A stretch of 64,000 bases of DNA from Lysobacter enzymogenes (lineage in GTDB: Bacteria > Pseudomonadota > Gammaproteobacteria > Xanthomonadales > Xanthomonadaceae), in contig NZ_FNOG01000001.1 in NCBI RefSeq assembly GCF_900106525.1, positions 124,001 to 188,000 of the forward strand, written 5' to 3'. Positions within the stretch are counted from its first letter, which is position 1. Every line of letters starts with the position of its first letter. This document shows positions 23,154-31,901 of this stretch, piece by piece. A model generated the notes under the pieces. That model worked only from the letters and a program-made list of their open reading frames with translations. It searched no databases and had not been told where the DNA came from. The translations under genes and the position numbers were made by a program.

Positions 23154-24761
23154 ATGAGTCTGCGCGAAACCGGAGTGCGCGAGCACGTCCTGATCGGCGG
23201 CCGCTGGCAACCGTCGCTGGACGCGGCCGGCGAGTTCCGCGCCTTCGATCCGACCCGCGCGGTCGAAGTCGGCGCGGCGTTCCCGATCTCCGGCGCGCAG
23301 GACGCGCGCGCCGCGCTGGCTTCGGCCTGCGCGGCGGCCGATGCGCTGGCCGCGTGCGCGCCGGCGCGCATCGCGGCGTTCCTGGAAGCGTATGCCGCGG
23401 CGATCGAGGCCGATGCCGATGCGCTGGTGGAACTGGCGCATCTGGAAACCGCGCTGGCGGCCAAACCGCGCCTGGCCGAGGTGGAGCTGCCGCGCGCGAC
23501 CGGGCAGTTGCGCCAGGCCGCGCGCGCGGCGCGCGAACGCAGCTGGACCCAGCCGATCATCGACACCGCCGCCGGCCTGCGCTCGCACCTGGCGCCGCTG
23601 CACAAACCGGTGCTGATCTTCGGGCCGAACAATTTTCCGTTCGCGTTCAACGCGGTGGCCGGCAGCGATTTCGCCTCGGCCATCGCCGCGCGCAACCCGG
23701 TCATCGCCAAGGTCCATCCCTCGCATCCGGGCACCAGCCAGCGGCTGGCGCAAATCGCCCATCGCGCGTTGCTGGATGCGGATCTGCCGGCGCAATCGCT
23801 GCAAGTGTTGTATCACCTCGACCCGGCGCTAGGCCTGGAACTGGCCGGCGATGCGCGCCTGGGCGCGCTGGCCTTCACCGGCAGCCGCCGCGCCGGGCTC
23901 GCGCTCAAGGCCGCGGCCGATGCGACCGGCGTGCCGGCGTATCTGGAGCTGTCGAGCATCAACCCGGTGTTCCTGCTCGAAGGCGCGCTGCGCGAGCGCG
24001 GCGAAGCGCTGGCGCAGGAGTTCTTCGCCTCGTGCACGCTCGGTGTCGGCCAGTTCTGCACCAACCCCGGCGTGGTGGTGGTGCCGCGCGGCGAGGCCGG
24101 CGACCGCTTCGTCGCCGCGGCCGCGCAGCGTTTCGCCGACGCGCCGGCGGGGACGATGTTCTCGCGCGGCGTGCTCGATCACCTGCACGCCGGGGTAAGC
24201 GCGTGGCGCGAGGCCGGCGCGCAACCGGTCGGCGGCGGTGAAACGGCCGACGGCGAGGGCTATCGCGTTCGCCCTGCATTGCTGAGCAGCGACGCAGCCG
24301 CATTCATCGCCGACCATCGCCTGCAAGGCGAAGCCTTCGGCCCCGCCAGCCTGATCGTGCGCGTGGACGGCATCGACGAAGCGCTGCAGGTGGCCGCGGC
24401 GCTGGAAGGCAATCTCACCGGCACCATCTACGGCGGCGACCGCGCCGAGGACGACGAGGACTGGCGCCGCCTCGCCGGCGCGCTGCGCCCGCGCGTGGGC
24501 CGCTTGATCGACGGACGCATGCCCACCGGCGTTGCGGTCAGTGCGGCGATGAACCACGGCGGCCCGTACCCGAGCACCGGCCATCCGGGCTTCACCGCGG
24601 TCGGCATGCCCAGCGCGATCCGCCGTTTCGCTGCGCTGCATTGCTACGATCACGTGCGCGCCGAAGCGCTGCCGGAGGAATTGCGCGACCGCAATCCCGG
24701 CGGACTGTCGCGCTGGATCGACGGACGCTGGACCTTGGACGACATCGGAGCGAACGCATGA
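23154..24761 (+). CDS. Alpha-ketoglutarate semialdehyde dehydrogenase
   Basis: This encodes 535 residues and starts one base after the preceding stop. The aldehyde dehydrogenase fold is complete: the cofactor-binding segment FGPNNFPFAFNAVAGSDF, the catalytic Glu265 in YLELSSINPVF and the nucleophile Cys302 in GVGQFCTNPG. NFPFAF and SSINPVF are features of the KGSADH group of the ALDH superfamily. The enzyme oxidises alpha-ketoglutarate semialdehyde to alpha-ketoglutarate with NAD(P), delivering hydroxyproline carbon to the TCA cycle. The last 40 residues form a typical C-terminal extension (RNPGGLSRWIDGRWT). The stop overlaps the following start (ATGA). Confidence 0.92.
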   Translation: MSLRETGVREHVLIGGRWQPSLDAAGEFRAFDPTRAVEVGAAFPISGAQDARAALASACAAADALAACAPARIAAFLEAYAAAIEADADALVELAHLETALAAKPRLAEVELPRATGQLRQAARAARERSWTQPIIDTAAGLRSHLAPLHKPVLIFGPNNFPFAFNAVAGSDFASAIAARNPVIAKVHPSHPGTSQRLAQIAHRALLDADLPAQSLQVLYHLDPALGLELAGDARLGALAFTGSRRAGLALKAAADATGVPAYLELSSINPVFLLEGALRERGEALAQEFFASCTLGVGQFCTNPGVVVVPRGEAGDRFVAAAAQRFADAPAGTMFSRGVLDHLHAGVSAWREAGAQPVGGGETADGEGYRVRPALLSSDAAAFIADHRLQGEAFGPASLIVRVDGIDEALQVAAALEGNLTGTIYGGDRAEDDEDWRRLAGALRPRVGRLIDGRMPTGVAVSAAMNHGGPYPSTGHPGFTAVGMPSAIRRFAALHCYDHVRAEALPEELRDRNPGGLSRWIDGRWTLDDIGANA

Positions 24762-25963
24762 GCGGGCAGATCGGCGGATCGACCTTGGAACAGGCCCGCG
24801 CGCAGCTGGCACCGTGGGAGCGGCGTGCGCCCGCCATCGCTGCGGCGGAATTCGAACAGCGCATCGAGCGCGCGCGCACGCTGATGCGCGCAGGCGGCTT
24901 CGATGCGCTGCTGATCGACGCCGGCGCTTCGCTACGCTATTTCGCCGGCGTGCCGTGGGGTGCGAGCGAGCGGCTGGTGGCGATGCTGCTGACCCTCGAC
25001 GGCGACCCGCTGCTGATCTGCCCGGCGTTCGAGGCCGGTTCGCTCTCGCACGTGCTCAAGATCGCGGCGCAGCCGCGTTTGTGGGAGGAGCACGAGAATC
25101 CTTACGCCCTGGTCGCCGCGGCGCTGCGCGAACGCGGCGCGCGCCGGCTGGCGCTGGATCCGTCCGCGGCGTTCGCGATCTTCACCGGCCTGCGCGCGGC
25201 CGCGCCGCAACTGGAACTCGGCGATGCCAGCGCCATCGTCGACGGCTGCCGCGCGCGCAAGTCGCCGGCCGAACTGGCGCTGATGTACCAGGCCACGGCG
25301 ATGACGCTGCACGCGCACCGCCTCGCTGCGGGGCTGGCCGAGCCCGGCGTCACCACCACCGCCCTGCGCCGCTTCATCGACGAAGCGCACCGCGCGCTCG
25401 GCGCCGACAACGGCTCGACCTTCTGCATCGTCCAGTTCGGCCACGCCACCGCGTATCCGCACGGCATTCCGGGCGAGCAGACACTGGCCGAAGGCGAGCT
25501 GGTGCTGATCGACACCGGCTGCTCGGTGCAGGGCTACCAGTCCGACATCACCCGCACCTACATCTGCGGCCGCGCCGACGACGACCAGCGGCGCATCTGG
25601 GACCTGGAACACGCCGCCCAGCGCGCCGCGTTCGCAGCGGTGCGCCCCGGCGTCAGCGGCGAAGCGGTGGACGCGGCGGCGCGCGCGGTGCTCGAACGCG
25701 GCGGCTTGGGCCCGGATTACCGCCTGCCGGGCCTGCCGCACCGCACCGGCCACGGCTGCGGCATGAGCGTGCACGAAGCGCCGTACCTGGTGCGCGGCAA
25801 CCGCGCCGGGCTCGAGGTCGGCAACTGCTGCTCGAACGAACCGATGATCGTGGTGCCGGAACGCTTCGGCGTGCGCCTGGAAGATCATTTCCACGTCACC
25901 GAAGACGGCGCGCGCTGGTTCACCGAACCCTCGCCGGCGATCGACCGCCCGTTCGCGGATTGA
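24758..25963 (+). CDS. M24-family Xaa-Pro-type peptidase at the end of the hydroxyproline operon
   Basis: This encodes 401 residues. A creatinase-like N-terminal domain (about 30-165) is followed by a pita-bread catalytic domain. The five metal ligands can be placed: the two Asp in LIDTGCSVQGYQSDITRTY, His in PHRTGHGCGMSVHE, Glu in CCSNEPMIVVP and Glu in VRLEDHFHV. There is no signal peptide. M24 aminopeptidases and prolidases cleave bonds next to proline or hydroxyproline. Its 4-base overlap with the semialdehyde dehydrogenase gene strongly suggests it frees hydroxyproline from imported collagen- or extensin-derived peptides. A role as a substrate-specific hydrolase other than a peptidase is less likely but possible. 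Confidence 0.88.
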   Translation: MSGQIGGSTLEQARAQLAPWERRAPAIAAAEFEQRIERARTLMRAGGFDALLIDAGASLRYFAGVPWGASERLVAMLLTLDGDPLLICPAFEAGSLSHVLKIAAQPRLWEEHENPYALVAAALRERGARRLALDPSAAFAIFTGLRAAAPQLELGDASAIVDGCRARKSPAELALMYQATAMTLHAHRLAAGLAEPGVTTTALRRFIDEAHRALGADNGSTFCIVQFGHATAYPHGIPGEQTLAEGELVLIDTGCSVQGYQSDITRTYICGRADDDQRRIWDLEHAAQRAAFAAVRPGVSGEAVDAAARAVLERGGLGPDYRLPGLPHRTGHGCGMSVHEAPYLVRGNRAGLEVGNCCSNEPMIVVPERFGVRLEDHFHVTEDGARWFTEPSPAIDRPFAD

Positions 25964-25993
25964 ACCGCACCGACGCGATGTTCGATTCCCGAC

Positions 25994-26130
25994 TGTAGGA
26001 GCGGCGCGAGCCGCGACCGCGGCACTTCGACTACGACGAACCTTTGCGATCGTGCGCGGAACCGAGCCGCGCTCGATCCAAGGGGCGCCGGCTGTCGCGT
26101 CGGCGCGGTCGCGGCTCGCGCCGCTCCTAC
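25994..26130. repeat. GTAG-type REP pair (BIME)
   Basis: Two inverted copies of a GTAGGAGCGGCGCGAGCCGC element (25994-26020 and 26105-26130) flank about 84 bases. Each copy is a GTAG-headed imperfect palindrome, the layout of repetitive extragenic palindromes mobilised by RAYT transposases. The pair ends the hydroxyproline operon and fills much of the 354-base gap before the next gene, in which no other gene is seen. Confidence 0.9.
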
Positions 26131-26317
26131 GGGCAGCCCGGGCGAGTGTTTCGGTTGCGGCTGTCTGCGTCGAACTGCGCATCTGCGCGGGTGGTCATGG
26201 TTCGTTGCGCCGACATAGCGCTTGCGGCACTGGTGGCCTGCGCCGGGTTCGCGCTTCGCTGACGGCTGCGCCGCGCTCGCGGCGCGTATCCCGAACACGC
26301 CGTCCAAGGAGGTTCGC

Positions 26318-27562
26318 ATGTTCCGCGCTATCCGCCGTTCGTGGCTCGCTTCGCCCTTGCGTTACGCCGCCGTGTTGTTGCTGGCTCTGACCTTCGCTGC
26401 GCCTGTCTGCGCCGCGCCGCCCAAGCGCTTCGACCTGCCGCCGGTCAGCGGCCCCTATCAGGTCGGTACGTTTACCTTGCATCTGATCGACCGTTCGCGC
26501 ACCGACGGTTTCGTCGGCGGCCCGCGCGAGTACATGGTCACCGTGACCTATCCGGTCGCGCCGCACGCGCGTGGTGCGCGCGCGCCGTGGTTGGAGCCGG
26601 CGCTGGTGCCGGAATGGAGCGCCACCACCGCAGGCTACGGTTTCGCGCCCGGCGCGGTGGACTGGGCCGGCGCGCGCCGGCCGGCGCTGGTCGGCGCGCC
26701 GCTGCTGCGTCGTCCGCACGGTTGGCCGGTGGTGCTGTTCTCGCCGGGATTGCAGTACTTCCGCGAACTCTACAGCTCGCTGACCGACGATCTGGCCAGC
26801 CACGGCTACGTGGTCGCGTCGATGACCCACACCCACGAAGCCTTCTACACCGCCTTCCCCGGCGGCCGTGTGGTGCGCGGGCAGGCGCTGGAGGAAACCG
26901 TCGAATCCACCCAGATGTGGCTGGACACGCGGGTCGGCGATGCGCGCAATCTGCTCGATGCGCTGGCGCTGTCCGACCGCGGTTTCTATCCCGGCGCGGA
27001 GCCGGGCCGGTTGCCGCCGGGCTGGCGCGGCGGGCTGGATCTGTCGCGGGTCGGTTTCTTCGGCCATTCCTACGGCGGCACCACCGCCGCGGAGACCATG
27101 TTCTTCGACCGCCGCGTCGACGCCGGCATCGATTTCGACGGGCGCCTGTCGACCACCTACGGCCCGCCGCAGGATCTGCCCTACGGCCCGACCCGCGCCA
27201 CCCGCTTCGGCCTGGACCGGCCGTTCCTGCTGGTCGGCGCGCAAGGCCACACCCACCTCAATCCGGGCGATCCGTCCTGGCCGCAGTTCTGGAGCAATCA
27301 GCGCGGCTGGGAGCGCGATGCGCACCTGCCGCTGGGCGTGCATTTCACCTTCAGTGATTTCCCCGCGATCCTGCCGCCGCTGGGCGACGCGGTGCCGGCG
27401 GGTTTCGCCGCCGGCGCCTACGGCACCTTGCCGGCGGCCGAAGCGGTCGCCGGCACCCGCGCCTATGTGCGGGCGTTCTTCGATCTGCATTTGAAAGGAC
27501 GGCCGACGCGGCTGTTCGACGCCGGCAGCCCGGCGTATCCGAACTTCCAGCCGGTGCCCTGA
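26318..27562 (+). CDS. Secreted platelet-activating-factor-acetylhydrolase-like alpha/beta hydrolase
   Basis: This encodes 414 residues from ATG 26318, with a near-perfect AAGGAGG (26306-26312). A signal peptide (about 1-35, ending PVCAA) precedes an alpha/beta-hydrolase domain. The nucleophile elbow is GHSYGG (Ser251), preceded by the oxyanion-type motif VLFSPGLQYFRELYSSL and the SHGYVVASMTHTHEAF helix-strand typical of PAF-acetylhydrolase/isoform II relatives. Histidines GHTHLNPGDPSWPQ and an Asp in IDFDGRL are available for the triad. Probable substrates are short-chain esters or oxidised phospholipids, in the periplasm or outside the cell. Confidence 0.85.
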   Translation: MFRAIRRSWLASPLRYAAVLLLALTFAAPVCAAPPKRFDLPPVSGPYQVGTFTLHLIDRSRTDGFVGGPREYMVTVTYPVAPHARGARAPWLEPALVPEWSATTAGYGFAPGAVDWAGARRPALVGAPLLRRPHGWPVVLFSPGLQYFRELYSSLTDDLASHGYVVASMTHTHEAFYTAFPGGRVVRGQALEETVESTQMWLDTRVGDARNLLDALALSDRGFYPGAEPGRLPPGWRGGLDLSRVGFFGHSYGGTTAAETMFFDRRVDAGIDFDGRLSTTYGPPQDLPYGPTRATRFGLDRPFLLVGAQGHTHLNPGDPSWPQFWSNQRGWERDAHLPLGVHFTFSDFPAILPPLGDAVPAGFAAGAYGTLPAAEAVAGTRAYVRAFFDLHLKGRPTRLFDAGSPAYPNFQPVP

Positions 27563-27588
27563 GCGCGGCTGGGGCTTGTCCGAATCTG

Positions 27589-27616
27589 CCGGTTGCCGCG
27601 TCCGCGCGGCGACCGG
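27589..27616 (+). terminator. Terminator-like hairpin after the hydrolase gene
   Basis: A 12-bp stem with one G-U pair (CCGGTTGCCGCG with CGCGGCGACCGG) closes a 4-base loop, 26 bases after the stop. No T-run follows, so termination would be weak or Rho-assisted. Confidence 0.45.
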
Positions 27617-27735
27617 TGCCGGCAACGGCCGCGACCGGCGGCCGGAACCGGCGTTCCTAGCCCAAAAGGCATATCCGTCGGGCGCGCGATTGCCGCATGA
27701 TCGCGGCACTGAGCCCGTCACCGCAGAGTTCCGCG

Positions 27736-29616
27736 ATGCCTTCGATCCGTTCCGTCTCCGTGCGCGCGCCGCTGGCCGCGCTGTCCGTCGCTGTGCTGAT
27801 GGCCCTGGGCGCGACGCCCGCAGCGGCTGCGCAGGCAGCGCCCGCGCAAGCAACGGCCGCCTCCACCGCCGACAAGACCGCGCAGGCCGCGCCAAGCGAC
27901 GCCGCCGCGCGCTTCACCGCGCTGTACACGCGCGAATGGAAATGGCGCCAGGCGCAGTTCGCCGGCGGCGACGACGAGGACGGCCCGCAGGGCCAGCCGG
28001 CCGCGCGCCTGCCCAAGGTCGACCCGGCCACCCAGGTCATGCGCGAGCGCTATTGGGCGCAGGTGCTCAAGGAACTCGACGCGATCGACGCGGCCAAGCT
28101 CGCCGGCGAAGACGCGGTCAACGCCGAAGTGTTCCGCCAGCAGATCCAGAGCCTGCTGGCCAACCAGCGCGTGCGCCAGTACGAGATGCCGTTCAACAGC
28201 GACAGCGCGTTCTGGACCAACCTGGGCTTCACCGCGCGCCGGCCGATCCGCGATGTCGAGGGCTACGAACGCTACCTCGGCCAGTTGCGCGACATCCCGC
28301 GCTACTTCGACGAACAGATCGCCAACATGCGCGTCGGCCTCAAGCGCGGCTTCAGCGTGCCGCGGGTGACGCTGAAGGGACGCGATGTGTCGATCAAGGA
28401 AGTCGTCGACGCCAAGCTCGAGGACAACCTGCTGTACACGCCGTTCGTGAAGATGCCGGCCAACATGCCGGCGGCCGAACAGGCGCGGCTGCGCGCCGAG
28501 GCGGCCAAGGCGATCGACGCCTCGGTGCTGCCGGCGTACCGCAAGCTGCTCAAGTTCATGCAAGACGAGTACATGCAGCAGGCGCGCACCACCTTGGCCG
28601 CGGAGACGATGCCCGGCGGCGAGGACTACTACCGCGCCAAGATCCGCGAGTTCACCACGCTGGACCTGACCCCGCAGCAGATCCACGAGATCGGCCTGCA
28701 GGAAGTGGCCAAGATCCGCGCGCAGATGGAGCAGACCATCGTCAAGACCGGGTTCAAGGGCACGTTCCCGGAATTCCTGCATTACCTGCGCACCGATCCC
28801 AAGTTCTATCCCAAGAGCGGCGAAGAGCTGCTGATGCGCGCCTCGTGGCTGGCCAAGCGCGTGGACGCCGAGATCGGCAACTACATCGGCCTGCTGCCGC
28901 GCCAGCGCTTCGCGATCAAGCCGGTGCCGGCGGACCTGGCGCCGTTCTACACCGCTGGCCGCGGCGGCCGAGATGTTTACCTGGTCAACACCTACGACTT
29001 GCCGTCGCGCCCGCTGTTCAATCTGCCGGCGCTGACCCTGCACGAATCCGCGCCGGGCCATTCGCTGCAGATGTCGCTGGCGGCCGAGCACGAAGGGCTG
29101 CCGGATTTCCGCCGCTACACCTACATCTCCGCTTACGGCGAAGGCTGGGCGTTGTACACCGAGAAGCTCGGCATCGAGATGGGGATGTACGACACGCCTT
29201 ACGATTACTTCGGTTATCTGACCTACCAGATGTGGCGCGCGAGCCGGCTGGTGGTGGACACCGGCGTGCATCACCTGGGCTGGACCCGCGAGCAGGCGCT
29301 GGCGTTCCTGCGCGACAACACCGCGCTGAGCGAGCATGAGGTCGAGACCGAAGTCGACCGCTACATCGGCTGGCCGGGGCAGGCGCTGTCGTACTACCTC
29401 GGCCAGATGAGCATCGAACGCTCGCGCGCCAAGGCCGAGCAGGCGCTGGGCGCGGACTTCGACATCCGCGCCTTCCACGACGCGGTGCTGGCGCTGGGCT
29501 CGGTGCCGCTGCCGGTGCTGGAGCGGCGAGTGGACCGGTTCATCGACGAGAGCCGGGTCAAGGCGGCGGAGAAGCGGCAGAAAGCGGCTGCGAAGAAGGC
29601 GGCTGAGGCGGGGTGA
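27736..29616 (+). CDS. Secreted DUF885 family protein (predicted metallopeptidase-like)
   Basis: This encodes 626 residues from ATG 27736. That start gives a clean signal peptide (MPSIRSVSVRAPLAALSVAVL...AAAAQA); ATG 27697 is possible but only adds a polar N-terminus. The DUF885 signatures are present: HESAPGH at 436-442, which resembles a zinc-peptidase HExxxGH, SAYGEGWALYTEKLG shortly after, and WPGQALSYYLGQM near the C-terminus, with GLQEVAKIRAQM mid-protein. DUF885 proteins resemble M32-like helical metallopeptidases and often have a lipobox or signal peptide. The final 35 residues are Lys/Ala-rich (KAAEKRQKAAAKKAAEAG), a basic tail that could contact the envelope. The substrate is unknown. 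Confidence 0.88.
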   Translation: MPSIRSVSVRAPLAALSVAVLMALGATPAAAAQAAPAQATAASTADKTAQAAPSDAAARFTALYTREWKWRQAQFAGGDDEDGPQGQPAARLPKVDPATQVMRERYWAQVLKELDAIDAAKLAGEDAVNAEVFRQQIQSLLANQRVRQYEMPFNSDSAFWTNLGFTARRPIRDVEGYERYLGQLRDIPRYFDEQIANMRVGLKRGFSVPRVTLKGRDVSIKEVVDAKLEDNLLYTPFVKMPANMPAAEQARLRAEAAKAIDASVLPAYRKLLKFMQDEYMQQARTTLAAETMPGGEDYYRAKIREFTTLDLTPQQIHEIGLQEVAKIRAQMEQTIVKTGFKGTFPEFLHYLRTDPKFYPKSGEELLMRASWLAKRVDAEIGNYIGLLPRQRFAIKPVPADLAPFYTAGRGGRDVYLVNTYDLPSRPLFNLPALTLHESAPGHSLQMSLAAEHEGLPDFRRYTYISAYGEGWALYTEKLGIEMGMYDTPYDYFGYLTYQMWRASRLVVDTGVHHLGWTREQALAFLRDNTALSEHEVETEVDRYIGWPGQALSYYLGQMSIERSRAKAEQALGADFDIRAFHDAVLALGSVPLPVLERRVDRFIDESRVKAAEKRQKAAAKKAAEAG

Positions 29617-29644
29617 GGGCTTAAGCGAGACGAAAGCTACCTAT

Positions 29645-29987
29645 CGTCATTCCCGCGAAGGCGGACTTCGCTTTACTTCGGCGAAGCCGAACATCCAGGG
29701 CTTCATCGATGCACGACTCTGAAGTCTCTGGATCCCCGCTTTCGCGGGGATGACGTTCTGGGAGAGGCCTGGAGAAACCTGCCTGCCGTCATTCCCGCGA
29801 AGGCGGGAATCCAGGGCTTTATCGATGCATGGCTCTGAAGTCTCTGGATCCCCGCTTTCGCGGGGATGACGATCTGTAAGAGGTGCGGCGAAACTTACCA
29901 GCCGTCATTCCCGCGAACGCGGGAATTCAGGGCTTCATAGAGACATAACTCTGAAGTCTCTGGATCCCCGCCTTCGCGGGGATGACG
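29645..29987. repeat. Three tandem CGTCATTCCCGCG palindromic repeats
   Basis: The 404-base gap between the DUF885 gene and the L,D-transpeptidase gene contains three units in the same orientation: 29645-29755 (111 bases), 29787-29871 (85) and 29903-29987 (85). Each begins CGTCATTCCCGCGAA and ends with the inverse arm CGCGGGGATGACG. Between the arms lies a conserved CCAGGGCTT...CTGAAGTCTCTGGATCC core. The first unit holds a 26-base insertion with its own CTTCGC/GCGAAG stem. Spacers between units share a GGAGAAAC-like start. No gene is seen here. Confidence 0.9.
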
Positions 29988-30020
29988 TTCTGAGACAGAC
30001 GCGGAGAAACCTCCCGACCA

Positions 30021-30785
30021 TCATTCGTCAGAAACAGGCTCAGGCAACCCCCACTGCTTCCACACCGCCCGATACTGCGCCTGCGGCAACAACGCGAACA
30101 GCGGCCGCGCCTGCGGGCGCAGCCAGGCCAGCAGTTCGTCCATCGCTGCGTCGTCCATCGCGGTGCAGCCCGCGGTCGGCTCGCCCGGCGTGCGGCGCAG
30201 GTGGGCGAAGATGCAGCTGCCGGCGCCGGGTACATGCGCCGGGTTGTGCGCGATCACGAAGCCCAGTCGGTAGCGCGGGTCGCCGTCGGCGTGCAGGTCG
30301 CGGCGCATCGGTTCGGTCGAGCCTTTCACCGCCTCGCTACCGACGGCGCGAGCATCGACGATGCGGTCGTACAGCGGCGAATCGGGCACGTCGATGCAGT
30401 AGTGGCTGGCGCTCATCGGCGCGTACGGCAGCGCGGTCTGCGCGGTATCGGCATACCCGAACGCGGTGCCGATGGCGAACAGCCCGGCCGGCGCGCGGCC
30501 GTCGCCTTCGCGCTTGAGCGGGCCGCCATCACTGGGGGCGGCGCGCAGGCCGCGGCCCCACGCGGCGCCGTTGCGGCCGATGCTGACTTCCACCGGCGCG
30601 CCCACCGCGAGCCATTGGCCGCCTTCGAACAGATAGCGCTGCAGGCGGCCCTGGGTGGCGTTCCAGTCGGCGGTGGTCACCAGCACCAACTGCGGCTGTA
30701 CGGCGCCGTCGCCGGCGCGGTCGGCGCGGGTGGCGCAGGCGGTGAGGGTCATGGCGGCGGCGAGAGCGAGGACGTAGCGGAGCAT
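30021..30785 (-). CDS. L,D-transpeptidase-like lipoprotein (YkuD fold)
   Basis: This encodes 254 residues. A lipobox LTAC places the lipidated cysteine at residue 17, so the protein is membrane-anchored and periplasmic. The YkuD-type catalytic domain spans about 75-235. The nucleophile is Cys207 in PTAGCTAMD, with the upstream His in CIFAHLRRTPGEP. The TAGC variant instead of SHGC is usual for the COG3786-like subgroup. SIGRNGAAWGRGL and DGRAPAGLFAIGTAFGY are other family landmarks. Such proteins act on peptidoglycan peptides. The gene lies downstream of an RpiR regulator, a dipeptide epimerase and an NlpC/P60 gene on the same strand, separated from them by a REP pair. Confidence 0.85.
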   Translation of the reverse strand: MLRYVLALAAAMTLTACATRADRAGDGAVQPQLVLVTTADWNATQGRLQRYLFEGGQWLAVGAPVEVSIGRNGAAWGRGLRAAPSDGGPLKREGDGRAPAGLFAIGTAFGYADTAQTALPYAPMSASHYCIDVPDSPLYDRIVDARAVGSEAVKGSTEPMRRDLHADGDPRYRLGFVIAHNPAHVPGAGSCIFAHLRRTPGEPTAGCTAMDDAAMDELLAWLRPQARPLFALLPQAQYRAVWKQWGLPEPVSDE

Positions 30786-30847
30786 GGGCGGTTCGGTCCT
30801 GGAGCGTTGGGCGCGGATCGGGCGAAGCGCGGCGTGGTCGGGTTTCT

Positions 30848-30950
30848 CCCTGTAGGAGCGGCGCGAGCCGCGACAACGCCATATCGCTTACGACGAAGGT
30901 TGCGACGCGGTTGCATTACCGCGGTCGCGGCTCGCGCCGCTCCTACAGGG
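30848..30950. repeat. GTAG-type REP pair (BIME)
   Basis: Inverted copies of CCCTGTAGGAGCGGCGCGAG with a GCCGCGAC continuation lie at 30848-30875 and 30921-30950, around a 45-base loop. It occupies the spacer between the RpiR regulator and the L,D-transpeptidase gene, so it may separate their expression. Confidence 0.9.
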
Positions 30951-30985
30951 AGATTGCGGAGCATCGCGGCGATCCGGTGCGACGC

Positions 30986-31834
30986 TCAGATATCGAGCAT
31001 GTCCTGCACCCGCTCGGCATGGTTGTCGAGCTGACGCAGGCGGTCCTGGCCGTGCTCGCACAGCAGCACGAAGATCAGGTCCATCAGGTGCTGCAGCGCG
31101 CTGTGGTACAGCAGCGGCTCCATGTGCGCGCGTTCGTCGTGGGCCGACACCAGCAGGGCGTGGTCGGCGTGCGCGCGCAGCGGGTTGGGGGTGTGGCGGG
31201 TGGCCGAGACCACCTTGCCGCCGCTTTCGCCGAAGGTGCGGGCCAGGTGGCACAGCGAGGTCAGCTTGCCTTGCTCGGACAGCACCAGCAGCACGTCGCC
31301 GGCGCCGGCGCTGGCGGTGCTGGCGGCCATCAATACCGGGTCGAAGTGGTGGACGCTGAGGATGCCGATCATCGCCAGCTTCATCGACAGCGCGCGCGCG
31401 GCGATGCCGTCCTCGCCCAGGCCGATGACGTAGACCCGGCGCGCGTGCTGGATCAGCTCGGCGATGGCCTCGATGCGCTCGGGCGGGTTGATCAGCCGGG
31501 TCTCTTCCTCGGCGCGCGCCTTGCCGTGCCACAGGCGCTCGGCCAGGGCGCGGTTGGGATCGGCGGGCGCGGCCTGGGCGTCGCCGTTGTCGTCGTGGCG
31601 GTCGCCGCGGGCGATCGCTTCGCCGATCGAATACTTCAGGTCCGGATAGCCCTTGAAGCCCAGCTTCTGGCTGAACTTGACCACGCTGGACTGGCTGATC
31701 CCGAGCGCGTTGGCCAACTGCTGCGAGGAGTAGTCGCGCAGCAGGTGCGCGTTTTCCAGCAGGTAGTCGGCGATGCGGCGTTCGATCGCCGACATCTGGT
31801 CGCGTTCTGAGCGGATCTTGAGCAGGGGCGACAT
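30986..31834 (-). CDS. RpiR-family regulator next to muropeptide genes
   Basis: This encodes 282 residues. The N-terminal HTH (about 1-75: LLRDYSSQQLANALGISQSSV, then KFSQKLGFKGYPDLKYSIGE) is followed by a SIS domain (about 125-255: VYVIGLGEDGIAARALSMKL, VLLVLSEQGKLTSLCHLA). The Glu in the first SIS loop (GLGEDGIA) and the SEQGKL loop would hold a phosphosugar. MurR-type RpiR proteins sense MurNAc-6-phosphate, and the position 67 bases downstream of an L-Ala-D/L-Glu epimerase makes a wall-recycling signal plausible. It differs clearly from the RpiR protein at 12.4-13.3 kb, sharing only the fold. Confidence 0.9.
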   Translation of the reverse strand: MSPLLKIRSERDQMSAIERRIADYLLENAHLLRDYSSQQLANALGISQSSVVKFSQKLGFKGYPDLKYSIGEAIARGDRHDDNGDAQAAPADPNRALAERLWHGKARAEEETRLINPPERIEAIAELIQHARRVYVIGLGEDGIAARALSMKLAMIGILSVHHFDPVLMAASTASAGAGDVLLVLSEQGKLTSLCHLARTFGESGGKVVSATRHTPNPLRAHADHALLVSAHDERAHMEPLLYHSALQHLMDLIFVLLCEHGQDRLRQLDNHAERVQDMLDI

Positions 31835-31901
31835 CGGCAGGGGTCCGGTCCCGGGCGCGGCGGAGGCCTACAGCGTAGCCGGCTTCGCGGCGCCGCGCAG
31901 G

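Noticed and set aside
29645-29987. CRISPR array
   Set aside because: There are only three units of 85-111 bases, internally palindromic with conserved cores and no unique spacers of constant length; no cas genes are present.
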